Assembly (NCBI GenBank): GCA_020881915.1
Contig: JAJFPB010000009.1
Span: 1,054,001 to 1,118,000, forward strand
Origin: Paramyrothecium sp. XJ0827
Taxonomy: Eukaryota; Ascomycota; Sordariomycetes; Hypocreales; Stachybotryaceae
Length of the DNA: 64,000 nucleotides
Direction: 5' to 3'
Position 1 is the stretch's first letter; each line of letters opens with the position of its first letter. A program made the translations under genes and the position numbers. Of the stretch, positions 10,801 through 21,522 are shown piece by piece. A model generated the notes under the pieces. That model was given only the letters and a program-made list of their open reading frames with translations. It had not been told where the DNA came from and searched no databases.

Positions 10801-10872
10801 ATCTATCGTTGTTGCCATATGATGGTCTTGGATGTTCCGATAAATGATCTGCCTTATTTCGTGCATCTTCAC
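7855..10872 (-). CDS. Heterokaryon-incompatibility (HET) domain protein, 1005 aa
   Basis: A long intronless frame. The HET domain lies at roughly residues 330-485: [10 protein letters not shown], then [39 protein letters not shown] and [17 protein letters not shown], matching the conserved HET blocks in order. Upstream, near 150-210, is a Cys-rich stretch ([25 protein letters not shown]) common in long HET proteins and possibly metal binding. The C-terminal 500 residues have a [17 protein letters not shown] segment, also usual for the family. HET proteins mediate non-self recognition and regulated cell death after hyphal fusion, although most genomic copies have no demonstrated allelic partner. 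No NACHT, NB-ARC or patatin domain is fused to it. An in-frame ATG 18 codons in (MATTIDH) is an alternative start. Confidence 0.9.
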   Translation of the reverse strand: [1005 protein letters not shown]

Positions 10873-11369
10873 TGCAAACTTGGTCGACGTTGGGACTCGG
10901 GCGAAAATGCATTTAATTGAAGGTGGTAAACATGGATCCCCAAAAACATGGCTAGGATTGATGTACCCTTTTTATGCATTCGCCAAACTGGCATTGCCCC
11001 TGTCGTGGCGGTGCGTATGTTATGGATCCTGGCGGCGCAGTAGGGCGAATGCTGCCTCGCAAGGACTCTAGTTCAAAGCTCCGTCGGGGTTTGTCAATGA
11101 GCAGCGTTGTCCTAATACCTTGCAGAAGGAATGAGATGACAAGTTCCTTATCCGCAAAATTGAGCGGACGCATCGGATGTAAGATGAGAAGCACTCTTTG
11201 CATTGGTCGGTTTTGGCAGCCAGTGTTACGAGTTACTCCGATCGTCTTATGAGCAACCAGCTCAATGTCGGGTAGACATCAACGTACCTTCTTGAAATAT
11301 GTTGAGTCCTGGTGTCTACCAAGTAATAGCAGTGAGGCAGCTAGAGCCTCGGGAGAGGACTGTTTCCAG
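10873..11369. other. Promoter side of HET gene
   Basis: This lies between the HET gene start and the 3' end of the Zn2Cys6 regulator, both leftward. I see no coding structure or repeat. Confidence 0.5.
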
Positions 11370-13408
11370 TTATTCCGCAAACCTATCAAGTAATTTCTGT
11401 ACCGGCCACGCATGAGCATCACCGTAACGTTCCAGAACCCCTCTCAAGGCTCGTCGCTCATGCAAATCCGTGAAGAAGTCTCCATAAAGCTGCACGCCTA
11501 TTGCGGCATTGACAAGAGCTGGCGGCGACGCAAGATGGCAAAGCGCAATGCCACAGAGTTCTAGTATCAGTTGGCGGACCTCATTTTCAGATTTTCTCCA
11601 CGCTGCGCGCGAATTGTCTTGGCTTTTAGAACACGTCAGCATGCCAGCACGATAATATGCTAGGGTTGGAACACGGACTGAAGGAAAGGGTCGTCAGCAG
11701 TAAGGACCATCTTTGCCATGATAGCCTGTTGAACGCTTGTGACTTCGATATTTGATCCGTACCAGACGGTTGGAAAGATCTCTCCTTTGCCCTTATCAGC
11801 AGCTTGGCGGAAGATAGGCTGGAAGTCGAGAAGAACATCTTTCTCAACGAGATCTTGCTGATCCCTCAGCCTTACTAACACGCATATTAGCAACGTCTAA
11901 AACATTGTTGTGGTTTTTCCCTACGCCATTCTTCTTTTGACCCGTCGCCCCATCGCCATTTGGCTACCTGCACTGTGTGCATGACCGTTTTGTTCACTTT
12001 TGAGGCGATTGACCAATGATCTAGTGACAAAATGAGCTGTGGTGGCTGCCTTCGTGTGAGGGAGTAGTAGATCTCCTGTCTCAGCGCCATCCAATAGGCA
12101 GCCCGCATCAAGCTCCTATGCTCCAACTGAGCCTGAGATGAGGGGCTTCTAAGAACGGTATCTATGATAGGCAGAAAGTTTAATCTCTGGTCTGAAATAA
12201 GGTGTGCCGTTCCTTCAACCGAGCTGTCATCCTCCTCGTCATCAATCTCCTCCAGCTGGCGCAAGATCACAGCAGTGGCTATAATACTCTCCCGATACTC
12301 GTCATCGTTGGTCTCGTGAAATTGCCGTAAGGCAGGAATGCACTGGAGCATGTACTCGACAGCCGCGTGTTGGTTTAAGTGTGGGAGGAGCTTTCCGTGA
12401 TACTGAATTCCCCGTGCCGTTTTGTATTGAGGGACACGGCTTAGATGCCGTGCAGCGACGGCAAATATGGCGTTAAGGAGATGAGGGTGTTCCTGGGCGC
12501 GACGTGGAACAATGAGTTGAAAATGTCTATCTTCATCACACAGATCAAACTATTTTTTGTGTTAGATATCCCATTTTGCCGGACCTACAAGGGAACTCTC
12601 ACCCAATGTGATATCTCGTCAATGAAATAGCGAAGTAAGCAGGCTTCTTGTACATCCTGCAGGGGAAACCCTTTCCCAAACGGTGATATGGGATGGGAAG
12701 TACCTAACCTTGGCTTGTCATTTGCCATGTGTATCTGGTCTGAGTGCATCTCATTTTGTCGATCAGGTCCAAAGAATCGAGTGCCATGGCTGCCTGTCTC
12801 CGACCCCTGTGGTAACGGCAATGGATGGAGTGGTTGGCTCAGCACAATTTCCGTAAACGACATGTCAGCTCTGCTGTGCTGTGGCAAGTTGGGACTTTTG
12901 TATGTATGAGTTGTTTCTCGTGGCAAAGGGGACACTTGGTCCGGAGGACTTCTGCCATTACCGGAGGATGGCCTCGTCGGGTCAGTCGCCTGGACGCGGC
13001 CCGCCTCTGCAGGAACGTCTACATAGTCGCTGTCAGGAGTTTCCATAGCTTTGGTGAATAGTACTAATAAACGGAAGATGACACTCACCATCATTACGCA
13101 GTCGAGTTTTCTTCCGGGAGCCACGAGTTCCCTCGAAGCTGGCCACAGATTGATGCCTGAACACGGAGCGTTTTTCTGGACGTGAACATTTTAAACCCTG
13201 TTTCCGACACCTCCGGCAATGCGGGCGTTCTTCATCACCTAATTAATGCCACGGGTCAGTGCAAAAGGAGGAGAAGTAGGCATGCTCCGCTCTACATTTT
13301 AGGTGCTTATCTATTCCACAGTTAGCTAACTCTGGATAAGTTACGAAGGTGCTATTTTTCACGGGGAAAACCTTTGCATTGAACACATGGCTGCTTCACG
13401 GCTGGCAT
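11370..13408 (-). CDS. Zn2Cys6 transcription factor, 575 aa, likely cluster regulator
   Basis: Coding is complement(join(11370..11622, 11673..11874, 11925..12549, 12603..13048, 13089..13238, 13296..13310, 13372..13408)), 1728 bases. The zinc cluster spans the first three exons: CVQC at residues 8-11, KDKHLKC ending at 18 (through a 15-base exon), then Cys25, Cys28 and Cys35 in CRRCRKQGLKC, with C-x2-C-x6-C spacing in both halves. A fungal transcription factor domain follows, with LQDVQEACLLRYFIDEISHW joined to FDLCDEDRHFQL over an intron, then NAIFAVAARHLS. It sits head to head with the P450, sharing a 1.06 kb promoter, so it probably regulates the cluster. The 40-base third intron is unusually short, and the last 5' splice site (GTTCCA) is the weakest call. 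Confidence 0.82.
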
Positions 13409-14464
13409 CTCACCGGAGTTGCTGCTGCTCGAAGCACAATAATGTACGATTTGAGAAGTGTCAGCTCAAGCCGGGGCAACGTTGGCCAATCCGTCGGGTT
13501 GCTTTGGTATTAGTCATCTCATGATTGGTGTTTCTGGGATCATTCCCCTTGTGGCTAGGGCCTTTCCGGAGGCTGTCCAGCCTCCACCGGGGTAGTGCGT
13601 GGCTCATGGGGCATGGCCCTCTTCCACCCCAGAATTGTGAGTCTTCCTAGACAACAAACCAGCTGCGTTGTTTGTCATCTTATTGATACTCCTAGTTTTT
13701 GTTGTGTCTTGCTGTAATGCGTGTGGACTATGACTTCAATGAACGATAAGTGATGAGTGTCTATAACGTGCGTCTGACATACTGCAACATTAAACATCTA
13801 TTCCTTTTAAACGACATGGCAAGGTCCAGCGTTCAATTCAGAATTGGAATCTCTGGTGGGACACCACTGAGTGAATTGTACATGAGCGAAGACGAAATGG
13901 CCATGAGGTTATTTGTCATAAAGAACTTTCGCACGTGCACATTGGTTTAAGCATTGCATTGATCGATATTCCACCAGTATATTGACATATTTGGTTTGAT
14001 GGGAACCAGCACACCCGATGTCCTCGAGGCCATGTCACTGCTCCTTGATGAGACATCCCGAGGCTGGTGGAGTGGACAGGACCAACATCCTTGTCTTGAA
14101 TCATGTGGATTAAGTAGCTAGGATGGCCGCTAAGAGGGTGATCTCGGCTTTAGTGCCTTGAATGGATAATCAATAGAAGTAGCAAACTAAGGCGCCCGCA
14201 AAATGCACCACTAACAAGCACGTATCGCGCATCCATTGCTGACAGCTTTGGTTAGCATCCTGCCAAGAATCACCAAGCGCTACAACTTTCCTCATGCAGT
14301 TGAAAGACGCACTGCGAAGAAGATCTGTATCCATGAGCCGTAAGCAGCTCTGTGAAAAGGATGTTCCCTATATATTGTCACGTAATCCAACATTGTGACT
14401 TGACCCAACAAAGGCAATTTAATCTACTTCACATTTAGGGGCATCTACCCATCCTAGGTCATCA
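13409..14464. promoter_or_regulatory. Divergent promoter between regulator and P450
   Basis: This 1.06 kb interval separates the divergent Zn2Cys6 gene and cytochrome P450. A TATA-like CTATATATTG stretch lies about 95 bases before the P450 start. I see no credible gene; short open frames here lack motifs. Confidence 0.5.
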
Positions 14465-16236
14465 ATGGCTGCCTTTGAAATAGTCTTGATGCTGGCTCAG
14501 TGCGGTATTGTTGGCCTCATGACATATGTGAGTTACTTTCTATTCACTAGGCATGGTATGCAATCCTAAACAGACAGTGTACATATAAAGCTGCGTTCAA
14601 TCTTTTCTTTCATCCTTTGAAGAACTACCCCGGTCCATTGCTGGCACATATAACGGATGCGTACGCCGGATGGCATTCAATCCGGCTCCGTTTGCCCCAG
14701 ATCACCCAAAGAGACCATGAAAAATATGGCAAGTCTGCGCACAACCCATCCCATGACTTGAATGCTTATCTGACTTGGCTGTTGTCTGTAGGAGCTGTGA
14801 TGAGGCATGCGCCGAATAGACTGGTCTTCAACTCTGCATCAGCGCTCCAAGGTAATTCGATTGCTCGTCTGGCCACTTAGATCGTTTTCTAATGACTCCA
14901 GACATTTATAGCAACGAAAGAGTTACAAAGTCCGAAATCTACCTGGTAACCTTAGCCACCACCGGCAAGATTTGTGTTTTCAATGCTCTGGACAGAAATG
15001 TTCATAGGACACGTCGTAAGCTGGTAGGGTCTGCTGTATCAGACCGCAGTATGCGCCAATTCGAACCCGACATGACGGCACAGATTGATGTGTTCCTGAA
15101 GTTAATGCTTGAGGCAAGCGTTAAGTCAGAAATTGTGAACATATCCGAAAGAATCAGACTTCTAGGTTCTGATATTGTCAGTTTGTTGGCTTTTGGCTTT
15201 CCACTTAATTCACAAAGTGACGAAAAGTATCGTTGGCTGCCGTCAGCAACCACTTTTGGCAATGGAATTAGCAACGTCAAGATGCAGCTACCTCTTCTCA
15301 ATTCTGCTGCAATTTCAATCCTTACCGATTTGCTCACGCATACCGAACTATGCAAATTCTACAGAATGTTGGATCTCATGATCTCGACTCGACTCGGAAA
15401 AGAAAAAGACGCCCAAAATGATTTATACGCTCAAGTGGTTGACCAACTGAACGAGACGACAGAAGCAAGGATAAGTGACATCTGGGCCGAGGCCATGTTC
15501 TTCTTCCCAGCGGGTGAGTAGTACGAAATTTTGGACGTGGTCTCAACTAATCGCGACTATAGGAGGTGACACGACTGCAACAGCAATGACGAGCGTTTTC
15601 TTTTATCTGTCCAGAAACCCCGAATGCTATAAAAGACTCACAGAAGATATTCGTTCCTCATTCTCAAGCAGTACGGAGATCGTTGGTGGGCCCAAGTTGT
15701 TCGGCTGTCGCTACCTGCGGGCATGCATAGATGAAGCCCTCCGGATTTCTCCACCAGTAAGCGGAACACTTTGGAGGCAGCTCTATCCCGATGACGACAG
15801 CACGGAGCCCTTCATCGTGGATGGGCATGTGATACCTGTTGGCACCCACGTTGGGGTCAATATATACACCTTACACCATAACGAGGCTTATTTCCCAAAT
15901 CCACATTCATACAAGCCAGAACGCTGGCTGGAAGCGAATGAGCAGACTCTGCGCCATATGACCGAAGCATTTGCAGCCTTTTCGATTGGACCCCGCGGTT
16001 GCGGAGGGAAAGCAATGGCCTACCTAGAGGCTAGCCTTGTGATCGCGAGGACATTGTGGTATTTCGACTTCGAAACAGCACCAGGAGAAGCCGGCAAACT
16101 CGGTGGCGGCAAGCCGGGTGCTGGTTACGGAAGGCACAGGCCAGGAGAGTTCCAGCTTTACGACATTTTCAGTTCAACTCAAGAGGGCCCGAACTTGATT
16201 TTCCGTCGCCGGTGCGAGTTTTGGAGAGAAATTTGA
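14465..16236 (+). CDS. Cytochrome P450 monooxygenase, 519 aa
   Basis: Coding is join(14465..14527, 14578..14728, 14792..14851, 14902..15513, 15563..16236), 1560 bases. The order of elements is standard for a microsomal fungal P450: N-terminal membrane helix (residues 1-22), a proline region NYPGP, the oxygen-binding I-helix GGDTT (296-300), ExxR as EALR (353-356), PERW, and the haem motif FSIGPRGCGG (435-444) with axial Cys442. The KYGAVMRHAPNRL block is formed only if a 63-base intron with GC-AG ends (14729-14791) is removed; kept in, it would add 21 in-frame codons. It resembles the large group around benzoate para-hydroxylases and trichothecene C-15 hydroxylases, but the substrate cannot be read from sequence. 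It likely oxidises the product of the neighbouring ligases. Confidence 0.9.
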
Positions 16237-16782
16237 GGCCAAGGACAAGAACTCCTAAGGAATGAATGAACTTACTGCATCATCCCATCTGCCACTATCT
16301 GGTCACAATAATGGTATTTTAAAGGGCCGAATGCTCCGTGAAGTTAGACTTGGAAGTCAAAAACCATCGGAAAGGCTTTTTGGATCGCATGCTAGAAGTT
16401 GTGAATAGCATCGGCAGAGGAAGGCTCCAGTTCGCAAGAATTGAACGCTATTCTAAACCTACATTGTCGTGTACCGACTTATAGAACAGATAGCTCATTG
16501 ATGGAGATTGATGATATGATTATCATGCCAATCCGCGCCAGCTTGGACTGATGCTATATAGCTTTTGCATGCTGGCTGGTTTCGCAATACGTATTCCTTG
16601 CCTGCCATAGCCGGTGCGGCACCAAGCCGAATACGAATACAGAGCAACCAGGGACATAAGCTGACAATTTTCAGCTCGTGACTCAGTCATGATGTTCTGT
16701 CTGAGCATTTTTCTCTGCCAATTTTCTAAGCATGATCCAACTTTCACATCAGTTTCAAGAATCTTGATATCATTGCAAAACC
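16237..16782. other. Intergenic between P450 and GFA-like gene
   Basis: Two genes in the same direction are separated by 546 bases that should hold the P450 3' UTR and the GFA-like promoter. Nothing else is recognised. Confidence 0.5.
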
Positions 16783-17403
16783 ATGGTAGACAGCACACCG
16801 ATTCGACGTCCACTAAAGGGCTCTTGCCACTGCGGTAATATTCGTTATCTGGTTTTCTTGACTCTACCTCATCAGGCGCCAGAGAGTATGGATAAGTGGA
16901 AATCTGGCCAGTCCATTTATCGCTGCAACTGCTCTATTTGCCAAAAGGCAGGCTTTTACCATGTTCGCGTCAATTCCTCGCCTGACGACTTCCTACTACT
17001 TTCGCCCTTGGATCCCTTGCAGGAGCTTGGAGACTACATGTGCGGCGATTATCTCCATTTCCTCTTCTGCAAGACCTGTGCGACAAGATGCTTTATCTTC
17101 ATGGGCCAGGGCGAGGTCGTGAACATTGACCCAGTCGAGCTTGGGCTGGGAAATTTTGAAGCCCAACCATGCGCGAGCACGAAGATCAAGGCATGGAGGC
17201 CAATGAAGGAAGGCTGGGTGGAGGGCAAAGTCAAGCACGGATGCTACTTAAGCGTTAATGGATACACCATCGAACCTGGTCAGGAAGGATTCGATTTAAG
17301 AGAGTTGACTGAAGACAAAAGAGTAGTCTATATAGACTACTTGCAAGGGAACGAAATGGGACCGCCACGGCTCGACAGGCCTCATGCCGGTGGCGCATAT
17401 TAG
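16783..17403 (+). CDS. GFA / CENP-V fold zinc protein within the cluster, 206 aa
   Basis: A single-exon gene. The GFA zinc ligands are visible as GSCHCGNIRY near residues 13-22, YRCNCSICQKAGFY near 46-59 and FCKTCATRCFIF near 91-102. It is about 50 residues longer than the GFA-like protein at 1632-2223 because of a C-terminal extension (VNGYTIEPGQEGFDLREL). Family enzymes act on glutathione adducts, and GFA-like genes recur in fungal metabolite clusters, so a role in thiol-adduct handling or detoxification of a reactive intermediate is plausible inference. It follows the P450 on the same strand and converges on the PaaK-like ligase. The start MVDSTPIRR is the only ATG before the first zinc motif. 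Confidence 0.86.
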   Translation: MVDSTPIRRPLKGSCHCGNIRYLVFLTLPHQAPESMDKWKSGQSIYRCNCSICQKAGFYHVRVNSSPDDFLLLSPLDPLQELGDYMCGDYLHFLFCKTCATRCFIFMGQGEVVNIDPVELGLGNFEAQPCASTKIKAWRPMKEGWVEGKVKHGCYLSVNGYTIEPGQEGFDLRELTEDKRVVYIDYLQGNEMGPPRLDRPHAGGAY

Positions 17404-17769
17404 CCGCTATGCAGAGAAACTTTCGAGGAATTATAGTACGAATGGGTTTGAGTTTATGCAATTTTGCTCTCGGATGGTGCATATTGCTTTCCCTGATCAT
17501 GCTGCAAAACGTATGACAGAATCATCCCGTCTTCAGGGTCAAGATCTCATCTGCCTGGCTTTGTAAAGCTCAAACATCCACTCTAACCACATAACTAGTG
17601 GAGTACTCATTGCTGAACAAACATGCTTGAGACGTAGGCTGTATCACAATGCTTCAGACGACTTCATGTGAGTGGTACAGAGATAACAAGTGTTATCTCG
17701 TCGAGTACGATAATATCGGTAAATGTGTGTGAGATTGGGGATTTTAATTGCGATTGAGAACAGTGGAAC
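17404..17769. other. Intergenic, tail to tail
   Basis: This gap lies between the convergent GFA-like and PaaK-like genes. Only 3' UTR sequence is expected, and nothing else is seen. Confidence 0.5.
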
Positions 17770-19267
17770 TTAGTTATAATTATTTATAAACTTGATGACT
17801 TTTTGGCCGGTGCTGCTGCGTTGAAATTCCGAGAGATCTGAGAGAAAGACAATCTTGAAGCGATGGCAGTTTCCAGGAAACACATGGAAGAATGTCTCGA
17901 TCCTATCAACTATAGCCGTTTCGTATGCCGAGTCCACATCAAGGTGAGAGCAGAGAATACGAACTTCAAGTGATGCTTCCAGGGATTGCTCCATTTTGCC
18001 CAAGATAACCTGCCACTGTAAGATGCCTGATCCGGCATTGTCCATTAAAGCTGTGAGATTCCTAAACTCGATGTAGTTTGCATCCCACTCGAAACTGAAT
18101 CGAGGATCCCGGCCATAAAGACGCAGAACATGCAAGTGTCCCAAGTCATGGTCAGGGACCATTGACTTCATGTTTTCGGGCATGGGATGCAGCGAACCGA
18201 TGTCACCAGTGATGTATCGTACGAGTGGATTGCGCAGACGTGTTAAAGACGTTTGCACTATGGCACCCTTTTGTCCATCATGGACCAGCATTGCTTCCTT
18301 GTCGCCTTCTGAAACAGAGGGATCGACAATCTCAATCATCGTGAGCCTTGCGTCAAATACGAAATCTTGATAAGGCACGACTTGACTATCGTCGCTCAAC
18401 TGAGGACAACTGACTGCGTAAGGACCAGCTTCGGCGCTGCCTAGGATAGAGCAAATTTTGATAGGCCCAAGCACTCGTCGTATGAGTACCCTCTGAGATG
18501 GAGTCAAACCCTCAGAGGTGTAGATTATCTTGTTCAGTTTGATCTTATCACGATCTTCTTTTGCGAGCGTGGAAATGTGGTGCACGATCTGCACGACTTG
18601 ACTCGACTCGCCACTGAGCACATTGGCGTGGTAGTTCGCTATGAGCTGGACAACCTCGGCCGCTGGCATATGTTGTCCGGCTGCCAAAACGGAAGCTCCA
18701 GCATTCTCCAGAATTTCCAGAGTGAGATCTAAGGATCTGCTTTCCGTCAGCTTACTGCAATGTCAAACGTGACATCCCATAACACTCGCCTGTAGAGCTC
18801 CCCGCCAGTGTGGGTCGTCACTACCCAGTCGCCGTCCACAACCAATCCCATGGATCGAAGGAATGAACCAAAGTGGGCTCTGTGTCGGCGGTTCTCATGG
18901 ACATCCGTTGCAAAGAGCAATGGTTTGTACCCGGTTCCTCCCCCAGTGCAGCTTGTATAGACGCCGTGTCGAAACGTGTTGCAGGCGTTCGTGTCATTGA
19001 CAAGTCTTTCGACTGTTTCGTATCTGGCAAGTACCTGGTGTTACCACGTCTGCGTAATCGAAGCAATGGGGTGACTACTCACAAACGAGACTTCCAGAGA
19101 AATGGCTGAGCTTTGAAGGCTGCCATTGCCGAGCCGGGGGAAGCCGATTCCCTGGCTGCAGCAATAGCTCCAGCATCGGGCGGATATTGAACACCGGAGA
19201 CATAGAAAGGATGAATGTTTGCAACGGCCAAGACATCTGTTATTGAGTGTGGTGTTTCGGTTGCCAT
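17770..19267 (-). CDS. PaaK-like adenylate-forming ligase, 461 aa
   Basis: Coding is complement(join(17770..18736, 18790..19023, 19083..19267)), 1386 bases. Landmarks of the phenylacetate-CoA ligase branch of the ANL superfamily are present: FLWKSRLYETVERL at the first junction, the phosphate-binding loop YTSCTGGGTGYKPL near residues 84-97, YTSEGLT, LGSAEAGPYA (the adenine-binding block) and VRYITGDIGSL (the conserved Asp). The final domain is short and divergent, so whether it transfers the acyl adenylate to CoA, an amine or a carrier protein is open. The 53-base intron at 18737-18789 has GC-AG ends; a GT alternative does not keep the frame. An ATG 14 codons upstream (19309) is an alternative start. 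It is the most likely substrate-activating enzyme of the cluster. Confidence 0.85.
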
Positions 19268-20586
19268 TATGATGGACGGATAGGTTTCTAGGAGCATTTC
19301 GCAGCTCAATTCTGGGAAGCGAGTTCACGAGGGTAATGCTTCGCTTGGAGCAGGGCAGACTCGGCTCATGGCTGCTTGGCCACAGGGGCTGAAAGAGCGG
19401 AATGATTACCAATCTCAGCTCTCTGTGATTCCAGACTCTTCTCCCCTAGAGAGACATTTGACGGAGCCATTGACGGCATGACTTGTGGTCTGCATGACGC
19501 CGTTTTCGTATCAGACCACTCTACCCGGCTAACGCGCCAGCTTCACCGCTTTCGCAAGCCGGTCACGTCTCCTCTAATTCAAGAATCGCGTCACATTCGA
19601 ACCCGACAAAATTGTGCTATGGGCAGCCTTATTGGCCCAAAATCTCAAATTTATGCGTTGCGATCTTGACAAGATTCCGTGGCATCCATAACACGAGGGG
19701 ATCCATATCCCTGCATGGTCCGTCGCTAATGCAGCTCGGGAAGGGACCTCGGATGGCATTTTCTAGCTGAGATCGACTGCTCTAGAATTGGGGCGTTGCA
19801 GATCCCTCCCATCACAGCTATTCGTGGGAAAAGCCTGCTAGCCATGGCGGGAGCGCACGTCAACAACCAATCAGGGAGCGGGCGGGCAGGCGGGCAAAGC
19901 TGGAAGCGGAGATCTTGTCGGAATGCAGGCGGCGATGTTCGTACAGTGACAAATTCAGCTGTAAGCGCAGTCTTCACGCAGCTAGTGAGGGAACCGCATG
20001 ATTACTGTGATCACCATTGGCTCGGGTATCATGCTGATTCGCGAGAGGGGCGCACTCGGACACACAACTGGCCTTGAGACATCTCAAGACGGCTTTCGCG
20101 ATTTCTACCACTGCCAGGTAGGTCATGCGTACGACCCTACCTAATCTATGTCCCCGCAGTTCATGGCAACCAGGTCGGTGGGCGAGATCTGTATAGTGGG
20201 CACACTCGAGTCAGCCACCGGCCGCAAGCATCTTGGTACAGTTCAGTTCAGCCAGCCCTCGAAAGATACAAGGTGCAGATTAGATCTCATACTGGTCCAA
20301 GCGTTAGGTCGTCCTGCATGGCTACTTTCACGACTATACCAAAGTGGAAAGACATATCGGTGTACTCACTAAATCTCCAAGCAATGGCCAAGTAGCCCTA
20401 AGTACTTGTAAGTGGAAAACTTTTGTCAAATCGCTCAAGCCGACTTGCATTGCTAAAAGCAGAAATACCTAATTGAGACGTCTTTGCATGTACAGTAACA
20501 AGCAAATGACCTAGACAGTGAAACCAACGAAGCAAGATGTATTCACCCAAACTGTCGTCCTATCATCCACTACTAGCAAGTGCTCA
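19268..20586. other. Long intergenic region upstream of PaaK-like ligase
   Basis: This 1.3 kb is the promoter side of the leftward ligase and the 3' flank of the leftward TauD-like gene. Open frames here have no motifs. I see no gene, tRNA or clear repeat. Confidence 0.45.
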
Positions 20587-21522
20587 TCAATTTGTGGGCT
20601 CAAAAGGACTTGCGCCCCAACGCACGCGACGCAGGTGGCGCTGCGGATCAGTGATGTGGTTCCGGGCATGCAGCCACCTGCGATTGTCGATGAGTATGAT
20701 TGATCCCTTCAGCAGATCCTTCGGGTTCAGGTGCAGACTGCATTTCCGCTGGATGCTAGTGTCATGCAAGACTCGCTTCAGAGCATCCAGAGCCAGAGAT
20801 GCCTCCAAATTGAGGGGCGTCACTAGATCCCCCCTGAATCGAATATGAGCAGACCCATCTTCAGGGTTGACCATTAGAAGGCTGCCAATGATCTTTTGGT
20901 GATTGGGGTCCTTTATGAACTCTGGTGGGGTTTTGATCTGGAAGCCAGGACGCATCAGGGCGAAACGAGTGGTTGGTGACAACAGCTCACTGAGACGTTT
21001 GACACTCATTACTGACAACGTTCCACCGCCATAGCGGTCATGCTGTAGAACATGGAGAGCAAAGTATCTTGGTGGTGCGTCCTCGTAGCTACAGTCAGTG
21101 TGCCAAGGGAAGTCATTCATCGTCTCTGACCGCGCTTGGTAGGATCCTGCCTGGAAATTGTCGGTGGCAGGTCGTACGTCCCAGAACCACCCTCTTTCGG
21201 CGCTGTGCGTGATGGGCAATTGGTGGCCATGATAATTATGAAGACTGAGTAGCAGTTTCTCGAGATATTTGCTCGTAGGGTCGGCGAATTCTAAACTGAC
21301 TTTGAGGATGCCTGTACGTTGTAGCTGCCTTGCTACTTGGCGAACGTGAGACTGTTCATTGGCACAGCCGAAATTCGACGCCTTCAAATGAGGCACCACG
21401 TAAGGGGTTGTCGTATTGATGTATCGTGGCCCAAGTACTACCGGATTAAACTTTCTGAAGAAGCTCGAAAGAGGTGGCTTTGCAGCAATCGTGCTGAAAA
21501 CGGAACGGGCGACACGATACAT
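20587..21522 (-). CDS. TauD/TfdA-family Fe(II)/2-oxoglutarate oxygenase, 311 aa
   Basis: A single-exon gene with the facial triad of the family: His141 and Asp143 in WHTDCSY, and the distal His285 in RRWLHARNHI. The 2-oxoglutarate-binding Arg is probably in HLRRVRW near 297-301. Family enzymes hydroxylate, epoxidise, desaturate or cleave small molecules. The first 38 residues (MYRVARSVFSTIAAKPPLSS...) are rich in Arg, Lys and Ser with no Asp or Glu, which looks like a mitochondrial presequence and is unusual for a metabolite-cluster enzyme. It is divergent from the ATP-grasp-like gene, sharing a 543-base promoter, which suggests co-expression. The substrate is unknown; neighbours suggest an acid or amino-acid derivative. 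Confidence 0.9.
   Translation of the reverse strand: MYRVARSVFSTIAAKPPLSSFFRKFNPVVLGPRYINTTTPYVVPHLKASNFGCANEQSHVRQVARQLQRTGILKVSLEFADPTSKYLEKLLLSLHNYHGHQLPITHSAERGWFWDVRPATDNFQAGSYQARSETMNDFPWHTDCSYEDAPPRYFALHVLQHDRYGGGTLSVMSVKRLSELLSPTTRFALMRPGFQIKTPPEFIKDPNHQKIIGSLLMVNPEDGSAHIRFRGDLVTPLNLEASLALDALKRVLHDTSIQRKCSLHLNPKDLLKGSIILIDNRRWLHARNHITDPQRHLRRVRWGASPFEPTN

Noticed and set aside
12638..12689. Possible 52-base intron (GTTAGG...CAG) in the regulator
   Set aside because: Its removal would shift the frame, whereas reading through gives the conserved LQDVQEACLLRYF block.
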